From JAYZDK01 sp964604165 (GTDB lineage Bacteria > Myxococcota_A > UBA796 > CAJQPC01), in NCBI GenBank assembly GCA_964604165.1, contig CAZRYF010000015.1:1-64000 (forward strand): a stretch of 64,000 nucleotides of DNA. Reading direction: 5' to 3'. The translations under genes and the position numbers were made by a program. Below are positions 1 to 8,399 of the stretch, in pieces. Within the stretch, counting starts at the first letter, position 1, and every line of letters begins with the position of its first letter. Under the pieces are notes generated by a model, which ran no database searches, had not been told where the DNA came from, and was given only the letters and a program-made list of their open reading frames with translations.

Positions 1-71
1 CAGTCGGGTCGCCGGCGCCCTCAAATGTCCCGACTCCTGGGCCGGATACGGCATCCCCCGCGCCAGTCGAG
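1..71. repeat. REP-like palindromic repeat, copy 1
   Basis: A 7-bp stem, AGTCGGG at 2-8 and CCCGACT at 29-35, encloses a 34-base hairpin. It is followed by a GGCCGGATACGGCATCCCCC-like segment and ends in CAGTCGAG. The same order of elements recurs at 8141-8247 and, inverted, at 53091-53300. It stops 4 bases from the stop codon of the tyrosine transposase at 76-843. The 10-mer GCCAGTCGAG at 62-71 occurs again at 864-873, so it brackets the transposase gene on both sides. Confidence 0.7.
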
Positions 72-75
72 AGGA

Positions 76-843
76 TCAGGCGGCCTCAACACGAGGGGAG
101 GGGGTGCGTTCTCGAATCTTCAGTTGGAGAGTCACTGCATCGAGGAGGCTTGATGGGACTCGCCGGTTCCGCAGTCGATTGATGGCGCTCTTTCCACACC
201 CAAGTCGAAACGCCAGTTCTGCAGTGGAAGTGCCGGCTCCCACCAATTGAATGACCGCCGCTCGGGCAACCGCTAGATCCCGCTGGTGCTCTGCTCTTCC
301 CCCGGTTGCGGAGAGTCCGATGGACAACAGGTCCTCTTCCTCGTTGGTGAACGTCTCGATGGCGTCCTGATCAAGGTGGACCCACAGGTCTTCGACGCGA
401 ACTCGGGGCAGTTGCTCCTCCATCACCCGGCCCGGCCAGGGGAAGCCGACCCGCAAACCAAGCAAGTCCGACAGACTGCTTCCGTCGTGAAAAGGGTCGT
501 TCTTCAACCCATGCCGCTTTTGCTGGTTGTGGATGTAGTGAAAGGTCCTCTCCAGGTGCTGCTGGTCGCGCATGGGGACCAGATGGGCAGGGGAGAACCC
601 GATGTGCAGCGGAATGTGGTAATGCAGGGAGATTTCCACCCGGCGGGCAAACTCTCCTGCATCTTTCCGTCCACAGCAGACGAGCGAGTGGAGGTGGGTG
701 TCGGCCGCCGAGAACGCCAACAGCCCGAAGGATTGGCCCTTCCGGTGGAATACCCTCGCCACCGCTCGGCGGTGCTCGGGGGAGGGGGCGATGACTGCGT
801 CTCGGCGCAGGCGCATCATGACGTGCCAGGCATGGGAGTTCAT
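76..843 (-). CDS. REP-associated tyrosine transposase (RAYT, Y1/HUH family)
   Basis: The 255-aa protein carries the hallmarks of Y1 single-strand transposases: an HUH pair (His50-Leu-His52 in DTHLHSLV) and a candidate catalytic tyrosine, Tyr103, in FHYIHNQQKRHGL. The C-terminal third (about 190-230) looks like a helix-turn-helix of the kind that follows the Y1 domain in many RAYTs. RAYT proteins are known to recognise and cleave palindromic REP elements, and a hairpin repeat lies directly after this gene. The ATG is preceded by GGAG five bases upstream. The gene is longer than a minimal Y1 transposase because of the HTH tail. Family assignment is firm from the motifs; whether it is active is not shown. 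Confidence 0.8.
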   Translation of the reverse strand: MNSHAWHVMMRLRRDAVIAPSPEHRRAVARVFHRKGQSFGLLAFSAADTHLHSLVCCGRKDAGEFARRVEISLHYHIPLHIGFSPAHLVPMRDQQHLERTFHYIHNQQKRHGLKNDPFHDGSSLSDLLGLRVGFPWPGRVMEEQLPRVRVEDLWVHLDQDAIETFTNEEEDLLSIGLSATGGRAEHQRDLAVARAAVIQLVGAGTSTAELAFRLGCGKSAINRLRNRRVPSSLLDAVTLQLKIRERTPSPRVEAA

Positions 844-942
844 GGGCTCTCCGCGGTGCCGGTGCCAGTCGAGTCACCTCACCTGATCAAACGGGAGACT
901 GTCCACTACTTTCTGACGATTTCCACCGAATTGCGTCTCCTT

Positions 943-994
943 TCGCCTGGCAACCTGTCTCGCCTTGCAACCCGTCTCGGCCTTCAACCCGCTG
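943..994. repeat. Three imperfect 17-base tandem repeats
   Basis: The segment reads as three consecutive variants of TCGCCTTGCAACCCGTC, starting at about 943, 960 and 977. It lies between the RAYT start and the stop of the radical SAM gene, just 3' of the latter. Its function is unknown; the copy number is low. Confidence 0.5.
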
Positions 995-997
995 CCC

Positions 998-2578
998 TCA
1001 CTTCATCTGGTTGGCCACCCGCGCAAGCTCCCGGGTGTTGGGAATCGCAAGCAGCTTCCCCTTCGCTGCAAAAGTCGCCAGCTGTCTCGTCTGACGCACG
1101 CGCTCCCCCCATCGGGACATCGTCCCCCAGAAGTCATTGTATTTCTCCTGGTTGAAGCGCCGCACCAGCCTTTCACTTCCCAGGAACTGCACAATCTCCT
1201 TGGGCATGTTGTTGAATAGGGCCAGAAAGAACAGGAAGTTCAGGTAGCTGCCCTTGGGTTGGTGAAAGCTCGCCCGGTACACCTCATCGTACTCATCCGA
1301 GACCACCCCCTCCTCGATCGCCTTGTAGAAGAACTCCGTTCCCGGATAGAAAATCAAGCTGCTGGGGAGCAAGTTGTACGGGGGCGGTAGGGTGCACACG
1401 AGCCGCAAGCCCTTCATCACGTCTTCGGTCGACTCCCACGGATTGTCCAGGATGAAGTGGTAGTCGGGGACCTGTGTGTAGTCCGCATATTTGGAGATGA
1501 TGTTCACAGCTTTCAGCAGCTGTTCATTGGTCATGCCCCGCTTGTAGGTGCGCATGGTCTCGGCGCTGCCCGTTTGAATCCCCAACTCCGTAAAACAAAG
1601 ACCCGCCTCGATCAACGCCTTGTATTTTGCTTCATTCAAGGTCGCAGGGCTGCACTGAGCGCGAAACGGGAGCTTGACTTCCTTCTTCCAGGCGTCGGAG
1701 AACTTCTCAATTTCCTCCACCGATGTGGAAAAGAACACGTCGTCCTGAAAGTGGATGATTCCAATCTCCGGGTACCGTGCGACGACCTCCTTCACCTCGG
1801 CCATCATGTGGGCCACGGATCGCCGTCGCAAATATCGCTGTCCCCGGTAGAGGTCGTGGTTGAACGCCACCCCGCAGTAGCTGCACTTGTGGGGGCAACC
1901 CCGGGTGATCATGGTCTTGTAGGAGATCTGCAGGTCGCCGTTGCGGTCCGGGTACGTTGGGACGATGTGTTGAAAGAAATCCCACTCGATCTTGACCAGC
2001 TGTGAGCTCGTTTCCGGGTCCCAGGTCCAGTCGTCCGCAAGGTCAAAATCCTGGAAGGGAAGGGAGTCCAAGTCCTCGATCAGCGGTCGGTGCGGGTTGG
2101 ACACCACGCGACCGTCCGGCTTTTTGAACCAGAAATTCCGTATGTCATACGGCTCCTTGCCCGCCTCCAGCGCCTCTACCAGCTCCAGAAAGGCGTGTTC
2201 GCCTTCTCCCACGCACACCGCATCCACAAACTCCAGAGCCTGTTGGGGCATGGTGCTCGGGTGAAACCCGCCCCACACGATGTACTTGTCGGGCTGTGCC
2301 TTCTGGATTCCCCGCGTCGCCTGCACAGCCACATCGAACATGGAAGAAAGAAAGCTCACCCCCACCAGATCGCAGTCGACGACCTTGGACACCACGTCGT
2401 CCACCAGGGACTGCTTCATCTGCTTGATGGCGCCGGGGGTGTGGCGGGTGCTGTAGTTGTCACAGGGAAGGAAGATCATCCGCACTTGGTGCCCGTGCTG
2501 CTTGAGATACGCACTCAGGCTTCGGATGCAAGGAGAGTAATGGTCTATCGGGGTCGGATTGATGAGCGCGACTTTCAA
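998..2578 (-). CDS. B12-binding-type radical SAM protein
   Basis: The 526-aa protein begins with a cobalamin-binding-like Rossmann region (KVALINPTP, then VWGGFHPSTMPQQALEFVD at about residues 95-130). A radical SAM core follows with CPHKCSYC, a CxxxCxxC [4Fe-4S] motif, at about 225-235. This is the layout of class B radical SAM proteins (COG1032), which include methylases and ring-forming enzymes; the substrate cannot be read here. I place the start at a TTG at 2578 because AAGGAG sits six bases upstream and the protein then opens directly on the beta strand. An in-frame ATG further upstream would overlap the neighbouring lipoprotein gene and add an unrelated leader. It follows that lipoprotein on the same strand with a 50-base gap. 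Confidence 0.78.
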   Translation of the reverse strand: MKVALINPTPIDHYSPCIRSLSAYLKQHGHQVRMIFLPCDNYSTRHTPGAIKQMKQSLVDDVVSKVVDCDLVGVSFLSSMFDVAVQATRGIQKAQPDKYIVWGGFHPSTMPQQALEFVDAVCVGEGEHAFLELVEALEAGKEPYDIRNFWFKKPDGRVVSNPHRPLIEDLDSLPFQDFDLADDWTWDPETSSQLVKIEWDFFQHIVPTYPDRNGDLQISYKTMITRGCPHKCSYCGVAFNHDLYRGQRYLRRRSVAHMMAEVKEVVARYPEIGIIHFQDDVFFSTSVEEIEKFSDAWKKEVKLPFRAQCSPATLNEAKYKALIEAGLCFTELGIQTGSAETMRTYKRGMTNEQLLKAVNIISKYADYTQVPDYHFILDNPWESTEDVMKGLRLVCTLPPPYNLLPSSLIFYPGTEFFYKAIEEGVVSDEYDEVYRASFHQPKGSYLNFLFFLALFNNMPKEIVQFLGSERLVRRFNQEKYNDFWGTMSRWGERVRQTRQLATFAAKGKLLAIPNTRELARVANQMK

Positions 2579-2628
2579 CAGGTGCTCCTTCGGCGCCAAA
2601 TCATACCCCGCTGGGCACCCCGGCAGCG

Positions 2629-3492
2629 CTAAATTCCGGTCACCACCACGTTGTCGTACCAAACGCCGTCATCGTTGTCGTAGGAGTAAACGCCCACCCG
2701 GTTGATGCCGATGGGGGCTTCCTCGGGCACCGTGGCATGGATGATCTCCTGACCATCCCAACTGACCGTCACCTCGCTGCCCTCTACCCGCGCCCCCAGC
2801 GTGATCCACCGGGGCTCGTCCTGCACAACGGAAATGGCTTCATCATTTCCCCCAAAGTTCTCGTCGCTTAGCCCTCCGCCAAATCGCAGCAGGTACACAT
2901 GGCTTCCGGTGCCGTAGTGGTTGGACGGGTCCTCCCAGTACACCATGTAGAAGACTCCTTCTTCCTCGGCGCCAAAGATGAACCCAGCCGCGTTGTTTCG
3001 GCGGTCCGAGTTCTTCACGTCGACGGTCACTTCAAAGGAGTCCCGTGCCCCCAGGTCCGGGGACAACACAACGGTATTGGCGTTGTTGGAGGCCTCCATC
3101 ATGGCTCCATCGTCCAGGTCCCATTGGGGCGAGTTGTGCCCACCAAAATCCACCACCTCCCAGTCTCCCCACTCGTCAAACCCCCAGTTGTACACCGAGT
3201 CATCGGCGCAGTTGGAGATGCCGTCGCCGTCTGCATCATCGTTCCACCCGGAGAGGATGCGCCCGTCGCAGTTGTGGTCGACGCCGTCGCATTGCTCCTC
3301 GGCCCCCGGGAACACGCTGGCATCGGCGTCGTTGCAGTCCTCGGCGGCGGAGAAGCAGTCGCCGTCCACGTCGTTGTCTGTGGATTCACAACCTGCCGGG
3401 TCATCAAGAGCGGATCCCGTGTCCGCTTCGATGTAGAGCGTTCCCTTGGACGGGGTACAGGCAGCGAGGATCAGGACCGGTAAAGAGCGCAT
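2629..3492 (-). CDS. Short MopE-type lipoprotein with LamG-like C-terminus
   Basis: This 287-aa secreted protein has a lipobox (LILAAC, Cys12) and then a single metal-binding repeat (CDGVDHNCDG at about residue 65). An EF-hand-like DDADGDG stretch and a jelly-roll-like domain follow, ending in a GVWYDNVVVTGI strand. The C-terminal domain is paralogous to that of the protein encoded at 58603-60492, which ends in GVFYDNLVITNP. It lacks the invariant DYNCDGSVG module found in its larger relatives. It is divergent from the 841-aa paralogue at 3593, with a 100-base intergenic region. A TACACT at 3513-3508 on the minus strand could be its -10. It is probably outer-membrane anchored (residue +2 is Thr). 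Function is unknown; calcium or copper binding is the usual guess for this repeat. Confidence 0.8.
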   Translation of the reverse strand: MRSLPVLILAACTPSKGTLYIEADTGSALDDPAGCESTDNDVDGDCFSAAEDCNDADASVFPGAEEQCDGVDHNCDGRILSGWNDDADGDGISNCADDSVYNWGFDEWGDWEVVDFGGHNSPQWDLDDGAMMEASNNANTVVLSPDLGARDSFEVTVDVKNSDRRNNAAGFIFGAEEEGVFYMVYWEDPSNHYGTGSHVYLLRFGGGLSDENFGGNDEAISVVQDEPRWITLGARVEGSEVTVSWDGQEIIHATVPEEAPIGINRVGVYSYDNDDGVWYDNVVVTGI

Positions 3493-3552
3493 GACACCTC
3501 CAGGGACAGTGTAAGCGGATCATGCCACCTGGGAGACTTCCATCGGGACCGG

Positions 3553-3561
3553 TGTTAGCCT
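3553..3561 (+). promoter_or_regulatory. Candidate extended -10 promoter (TGTTAGCCT)
   Basis: It matches TGnTAnnnT and ends 31 bases before the ATG at 3593. Four paralogous lipoprotein genes carry TGGTAGGAT or TGGTAGGGT at a similar distance, which makes a shared promoter plausible. No clear -35 is seen. Confidence 0.4.
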
Positions 3562-3592
3562 TTCGCCGCCAATCCCCGGCACTGGAGTCCCC

Positions 3593-6118
3593 ATGCGTAC
3601 CATTTTTCTGACCCTGTTTCTGCTCTCTTGTCGCAACTCGGATGTCGAGAAAGAAACTGGGGACGTTGATACCGGACAAGTAGAGACAGGGAACGTGGAC
3701 TCCCCCGCAGACACCCAAGTGGAGCCGGTGGATGCCGACGAGGATGGCTTCACGGACGACGTGGACTGCGATGACACGGATCCTGCCGTTCATCCAGAAG
3801 CCAGCGAGATTTGCGACGGCCTGGACAATGACTGCGATGGTCTGGTGGACGATGAGGACGACGTGGAGGGGAGAAGCACCTGGTATGCCGACCTGGATCG
3901 GGACGGCTACGGAAACACCGACTCCAGCCAGGAAGCGTGCGAGGCGCCGAGTGGCCACGTGGCGGACGGGACCGACTGCGACGACCTGGACGCTGACTTC
4001 CACCCGGGGGCGGAGGAGTCCGACTGCACGGACCCCAGCGACTACAATTGCGACGGCTCGGTGGGTTTTGCGGATGTGGACAGCGATGGATTCGCGGCCT
4101 GCGAGGACTGCGACGACACCCTCGCCTCCATCAGTCCCTTGGGAACTGAGGTCTGCGACGGCGCCGACAACGACTGCGACGGCACCGTCGATGAAGACGA
4201 CGCCGTGGACGCGGCGACCTGGTACGCGGATGGTGACGCCGATGGGTACGGAGATGCCGCTGCGACTGCAGACGCCTGCATCGCTCCCAGCGGGTACGTC
4301 TCGGATGACACGGACTGCGACGATGTGGACCCGGCGGTGAACCCGGGGGCTTCTGAGGTCTGCGACGGCCTGGACAATGACTGCGACGGTCTGGTGGATG
4401 ACGCGGATCCGTCTCTGACCGGAGGCACGGCCTGGTACGGCGATGCGGATGGGGACGGCTACGGGGGCCAGCAGTTTCAGCAGGACGCCTGCGAAGCGCC
4501 GGCCGGATTTGTTGCGACAGGTGATGACTGTGACGATGTAGACGCTGCCACTTATCCGGGGGCACCGGAGGTCTGTGACGAGGCGGACAACGACTGCGAT
4601 GGAGATGTGGACGAGGGGGTCGGAAACACCTGGTACGAAGACGCGGATTCAGACGGCTACGGCAATGGCGCCGTGACCCACGAGGCCTGCGAGGCGCCGT
4701 CTGGCACCGTGGGCAACGCCCTGGACTGCGACGACTTCAACGCCAGCACGAGCCCCGCCTCTTTCGAGGTCTGTGATGGAGCGGACAACGACTGCGATGG
4801 GTCCACAGATGAAGATGCCATCAACGCCGCCACCTGGTACCAGGACACGGATGGGGATGGCTACGGGACCCCCTCCAGCACGACCACCGCCTGTACACAG
4901 CCGACCGGGTTCGTAGCCGCAGGCAGCGACTGTGATGACGCGGAGGGGGCGGTGAACCCAGAGGAGACCGAAACCTGTGATGGACAAGACAACAACTGCA
5001 ACGGGATGACCGACGAGGGGGTCGAGTCCACCTTCTACGCCGACACGGACACCGACGGGTACGGGGATGCAAGCGTCACCACGGACTCCTGCACCGCCCC
5101 CAGCGGCTACGTGTCGGACAGCACGGACTGCAACGACAGCACGGCGGCCGCGAACCCGGCGCAAAGTGAGACCTGCGACCTGATCGACAACAATTGCGAC
5201 GGCAACATCGACGAGGGCGTGGAGACCTCCTTTTACGCCGACACGGACGGCGACGGCTACGGCGATGCCAGCACCTCCAGCCTGGCCTGCACCGCACCTT
5301 CCGCCACGGTCACGGACGCCACGGACTGCGACGACTCTCTCTTCGATGTGAACCCCGCCGCGACGGAGGTGTGCGATGGGGTCGACAACGACTGCGACGG
5401 TTCCGCCGACCCTGCCTCTGTCACCGGGGACGCGGCGGCCTGTGCCGTTGCCAGCTGCCAGGCGGTGCTCTCCGCCCGCCCCACGGCAGCCGATGGCACC
5501 TACTTCATTGATCCCGTCGGAAGCGGTGCCTACGAGGTGTACTGTGACATGACCACGGACGGGGGAGGCTGGACCCTTGCGATGAAGAGCAGGGCCGACA
5601 ACTCGGAGCTTGTCTACAACGCCGCCCTCTGGACAGACTCCTCCCTTCTCAACGAGGCCGACTTCGACCTCGCGGGCACGACCAACAGCAAGTACGCCGC
5701 CTACAACGACCTGCCCTTCACCGAGTTTCGCCTGCTCATGAACAGCGTGGATCGTCAGTTTGGTCTGGGCTCCCAGGCCACGAGCCTCCTCTCCCTCATG
5801 ACCGGCAGCGGGGCCTACGTCTCCACCCCCGCAACGGCGGGCCAGCACCACCGCCCATCGTCCTATTGGGGCCTCACCGTGGACGGCCACGAGGGCTACC
5901 ACTGCACCAACATCGGCATCCAGAAGTCCATGTACTCCTCGGGAGGCATCGCCCGCATCGGGGTACAGCAGTCCCAGGAGTACGGCTGCGGCCACCCGGG
6001 CACCAGCGAGGGCATCGGCCTGTGGGAGCGCAACAACAGCGACACCCTCAACTCCGGCCGCCTCCAGTGGGCGAATGAGGCCAATTACTTTGCGGACGCG
6101 CTGCTGTACCTTCGGTGA
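3593..6118 (+). CDS. MopE-type repeat lipoprotein with fibrinogen-like C-terminal domain
   Basis: The 841-aa protein starts with a lipoprotein signal (LFLLSC, Cys13) and a Glu/Thr/Gly linker rich in ETG. Eight canonical metal-binding repeats follow, centred on CDGxDNDCDG and each followed by TWYxDxDGDGYG and a DCDD loop. One variant module is present (ESDCTDPSDYNCDGSVG, about residue 145). The last 230 residues form a fibrinogen-like domain, recognised by GTYFIDPVGSGAYEVYCDMT and GGGWTL, ending in LLYLR. The repeats resemble the MopE/PF11617 putative metal-binding motif. Some MopE proteins bind copper through a kynurenine made from Trp, and each repeat here has a conserved TWY, but no such chemistry can be claimed. 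The product is probably surface-exposed. It lies divergent from the short paralogue. Confidence 0.85.
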   Translation: MRTIFLTLFLLSCRNSDVEKETGDVDTGQVETGNVDSPADTQVEPVDADEDGFTDDVDCDDTDPAVHPEASEICDGLDNDCDGLVDDEDDVEGRSTWYADLDRDGYGNTDSSQEACEAPSGHVADGTDCDDLDADFHPGAEESDCTDPSDYNCDGSVGFADVDSDGFAACEDCDDTLASISPLGTEVCDGADNDCDGTVDEDDAVDAATWYADGDADGYGDAAATADACIAPSGYVSDDTDCDDVDPAVNPGASEVCDGLDNDCDGLVDDADPSLTGGTAWYGDADGDGYGGQQFQQDACEAPAGFVATGDDCDDVDAATYPGAPEVCDEADNDCDGDVDEGVGNTWYEDADSDGYGNGAVTHEACEAPSGTVGNALDCDDFNASTSPASFEVCDGADNDCDGSTDEDAINAATWYQDTDGDGYGTPSSTTTACTQPTGFVAAGSDCDDAEGAVNPEETETCDGQDNNCNGMTDEGVESTFYADTDTDGYGDASVTTDSCTAPSGYVSDSTDCNDSTAAANPAQSETCDLIDNNCDGNIDEGVETSFYADTDGDGYGDASTSSLACTAPSATVTDATDCDDSLFDVNPAATEVCDGVDNDCDGSADPASVTGDAAACAVASCQAVLSARPTAADGTYFIDPVGSGAYEVYCDMTTDGGGWTLAMKSRADNSELVYNAALWTDSSLLNEADFDLAGTTNSKYAAYNDLPFTEFRLLMNSVDRQFGLGSQATSLLSLMTGSGAYVSTPATAGQHHRPSSYWGLTVDGHEGYHCTNIGIQKSMYSSGGIARIGVQQSQEYGCGHPGTSEGIGLWERNNSDTLNSGRLQWANEANYFADALLYLR

Positions 6119-6418
6119 GGTTTTGCGGGCCGCATGAACCGGGAAACGGTGTTTCCGGCAGCGTGCTCTCCGGGATGGGGCAGGGGCAGGCGAGGCAAGG
6201 GCGGTTGCAGTCGCAGGGGGGGCTCAGTGGCCCCAGTTCTGTGTCGCAGTTCTGGGGACACCATACTTAACTCTCCGACGGGATGCGGGAGTTGTGGAGA
6301 CAACCCTTCATTCCCATCTTGCCCGCTGCAGTACCAAGGGGCGGGTCGAAGGCTCGAAGGAAGACCCTCACCGCGACACGTTCCCGGTGCTGCGGTATGG
6401 GAAGTGGGTGGGAGAGTG
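6119..6418. other. 300-base gap between lipoprotein and histidine kinase genes
   Basis: No conserved gene is visible. It holds small inverted repeats, such as GGGG/CCCC around 6218-6236, but no hairpin-plus-T-run terminator. An open frame continues upstream of the kinase start but looks non-coding. Confidence 0.4.
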
Positions 6419-8140
6419 ATGAGTCGAAAACACACAGCCATCCAGCGCTTTGAAGAGCGTTGCATTTCAAGCGAGATTCGGGGAAATGCCGAACAGCTTG
6501 GAAAGGCCCGACTGATCCTCTGGATCGCCGTGCTGGGCGGCCCTTCGATGATTGGGATTCTCGGTTTGGCCTGGTTCTCTCTTCCCGAGTCCCGGGTTGC
6601 GACCGCTGCCATTGGGGTGGGGCACGCCTTGGTTTGCTCCAGCGCCTTTTTTCTGAAGTGGTCCAAGAATGTGTCTCTCGCCGGCGCGGTCTTTATTGGT
6701 TTCGCGTTGGTCCAGGTGCTTGTGGCCACGTACTTCACCGGGGGGGTGATCAGCCCCGTGGTGTACGCGTACCCGGTGATGGTGGTCTTCGCGAGCACGC
6801 TGGTGGCCTTTCGGCTGGGGTTGTGGGTCGCGCTTGTTCTGCTGTTTGGGGGGACCCTGGTGTGGCTTCCTTCCTATGAGAGCTACCGCCAGTTCACGGA
6901 CCATGCGCCGCTCCACATTCGGGTGCTCACCCTGGCCTGGTGCATGGCCACTTCCGTGGCAGTTGCGTGGTTGTACAAGGTGGAGAGTCAGCGGGCACAG
7001 GCCCAGCTCTTGGTTCTCAACGAGGACAAGGACCGCTTCCTCGCCTATCTCTCCCACGAGCTGCGCAATCCTCTGACCGCGATTCTGGGAGCCACGGATC
7101 TGCTCGCCCTTCGGGGACAGGACCCGCAAAATGAGAGGCTGTTCGGCTCCCTCCAGCGGTCTGCGGAGGGCATGGCACAGGTGCTGGAGGATGCACTGGA
7201 CATCTCAAAGTCGGACGCTGGTGTGCTCTTTCTCGAGCTGGAGCCCACGGAGGTTCTTCCGCTGGTCGAGGGCATCATCACCGAGTGCATGCCCCTTGCA
7301 GAGACGAAGGAAATCACGCTGCGGCTGCTCACGACGAAGGGGGCCAGATTCCGGGTGATGGCGGACCGACGCCGACTCGAACAGGTGCTTCGAAACCTCC
7401 TGAGCAACGGCCTGAAGTTCACAGAACCGGACGGGCGCGTGCAGCTTGAGGTGACGGAAGACTCGAGCGGCTTTCTGATGTTTGTGGTGTCAGACTCGGG
7501 GGTTGGAATCGAGGATTCGGACCTTGAGACCATTCTCAAGCCCTATGGACAGGTGGGAAGCTCGACGAAGATTGGGGCGGGGCTTGGTCTCCCGATCTGT
7601 TGTCGGCTTCTGGAGCGAATGGAGTCACAGCTTCAAGTGGAGAGCGAGTTTGGGGTGGGCAGTCGCTTTGGTTTTTCCCTGCCGATCGTGGCTCGGAGCG
7701 TTGACAGATTTGCAGTGGAGAACCGTGTTGAAGGCGGGGTGGCTGTGGCGAAGGCGGAGAGGCTGGCGGGGTTGCAGGTGCTCGTCGTCGACGACACCCA
7801 GGCGGCCCGGGAGGTCATTTGCGATCTGCTCCTGGAGCTGGGTTGCCTTGTCGAAGTCGCCATCGACGGAGTGGAGGCGCTGGAGAAGGTCTCGCATTCT
7901 TCCCCGCATCTACTTCTTCTCGACATCCAGATGCCGCGACTCGATGGGGTAGAGACGGCCACAAGGTTGCGACGGCGATTCGACCAGGGGGACCTGGGGG
8001 TCTTCCCGGTGGTGGCCGTCACCGGAAACCTCGACGCACACAACAGGCTCGCCGAGACCGGGCTCTTCGATTCTGTACTTGCAAAGCCGGTGGGGCTGTC
8101 GGACCTGCGGGACTGTCTCTGCCAGGTGGTGGGAGCCTGA
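6419..8140 (+). CDS. Membrane hybrid sensor histidine kinase / response regulator
   Basis: The 573-aa protein has about six transmembrane helices in residues 30-180. A HisKA domain carries the phosphoacceptor His213 in LSHELRNPL. The HATPase domain shows N-box NLLSNGLKF, G1 DSGVGIED and G2 GAGLGLPI. A C-terminal receiver domain has the phosphoacceptor Asp502 in LLLLDIQMPR and a Lys in LAKPVG. The architecture is membrane sensor, kinase and own receiver, with no DNA-binding output, so it should pass phosphate to a partner not seen here. The ATG at 6419 is preceded by GGGAGAG; upstream in-frame sequence is not protein-like. Its stop codon abuts a REP-like array. Confidence 0.88.
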   Translation: MSRKHTAIQRFEERCISSEIRGNAEQLGKARLILWIAVLGGPSMIGILGLAWFSLPESRVATAAIGVGHALVCSSAFFLKWSKNVSLAGAVFIGFALVQVLVATYFTGGVISPVVYAYPVMVVFASTLVAFRLGLWVALVLLFGGTLVWLPSYESYRQFTDHAPLHIRVLTLAWCMATSVAVAWLYKVESQRAQAQLLVLNEDKDRFLAYLSHELRNPLTAILGATDLLALRGQDPQNERLFGSLQRSAEGMAQVLEDALDISKSDAGVLFLELEPTEVLPLVEGIITECMPLAETKEITLRLLTTKGARFRVMADRRRLEQVLRNLLSNGLKFTEPDGRVQLEVTEDSSGFLMFVVSDSGVGIEDSDLETILKPYGQVGSSTKIGAGLGLPICCRLLERMESQLQVESEFGVGSRFGFSLPIVARSVDRFAVENRVEGGVAVAKAERLAGLQVLVVDDTQAAREVICDLLLELGCLVEVAIDGVEALEKVSHSSPHLLLLDIQMPRLDGVETATRLRRRFDQGDLGVFPVVAVTGNLDAHNRLAETGLFDSVLAKPVGLSDLRDCLCQVVGA

Positions 8141-8247
8141 CCCGACTTGCGGATCGGATACTCCACCCCCCCCCTCCAGTCGGGTCGCCGGGGCGCTCAA
8201 AGGTCCCGACTCCCGGGCCGGGTACTCCATCCCCCCCAAAAGTCGAG
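8141..8247. repeat. REP-like palindromic repeat, copy 2 (tandem)
   Basis: It starts on the base after the kinase stop codon. CCCGACTTGCGGATCGGATA, then AGTCGGG (8178-8184) and CCCGACT (8205-8211), reproduce the 34-base hairpin of copy 1 with the same spacing. The TACTCCATCCCCC-like segment appears twice, so this copy is a partial tandem. The 152 bases from 8248 to the next gene show nothing else recognisable. Confidence 0.7.
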
Positions 8248-8399
8248 ACCCTCCTGGGGTCGGTAGGGCGCCTGTCTACTCTGGGTGAGGCACCCGCGAC
8301 CCTGGGTTGCAACCGCCCGTGGATTGACCCTGCGCTCGGGCCTTGTCTCGGCACAGCCCTTGCTCCTTTGTGGGGGGAACCCCTGTCCAGGAGCACGCC

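Noticed and set aside
6119..6418. In-frame upstream extension of the histidine kinase to 6134
   Set aside because: The extra 95 residues are low-complexity and not protein-like, and a good ribosome site precedes the ATG at 6419.
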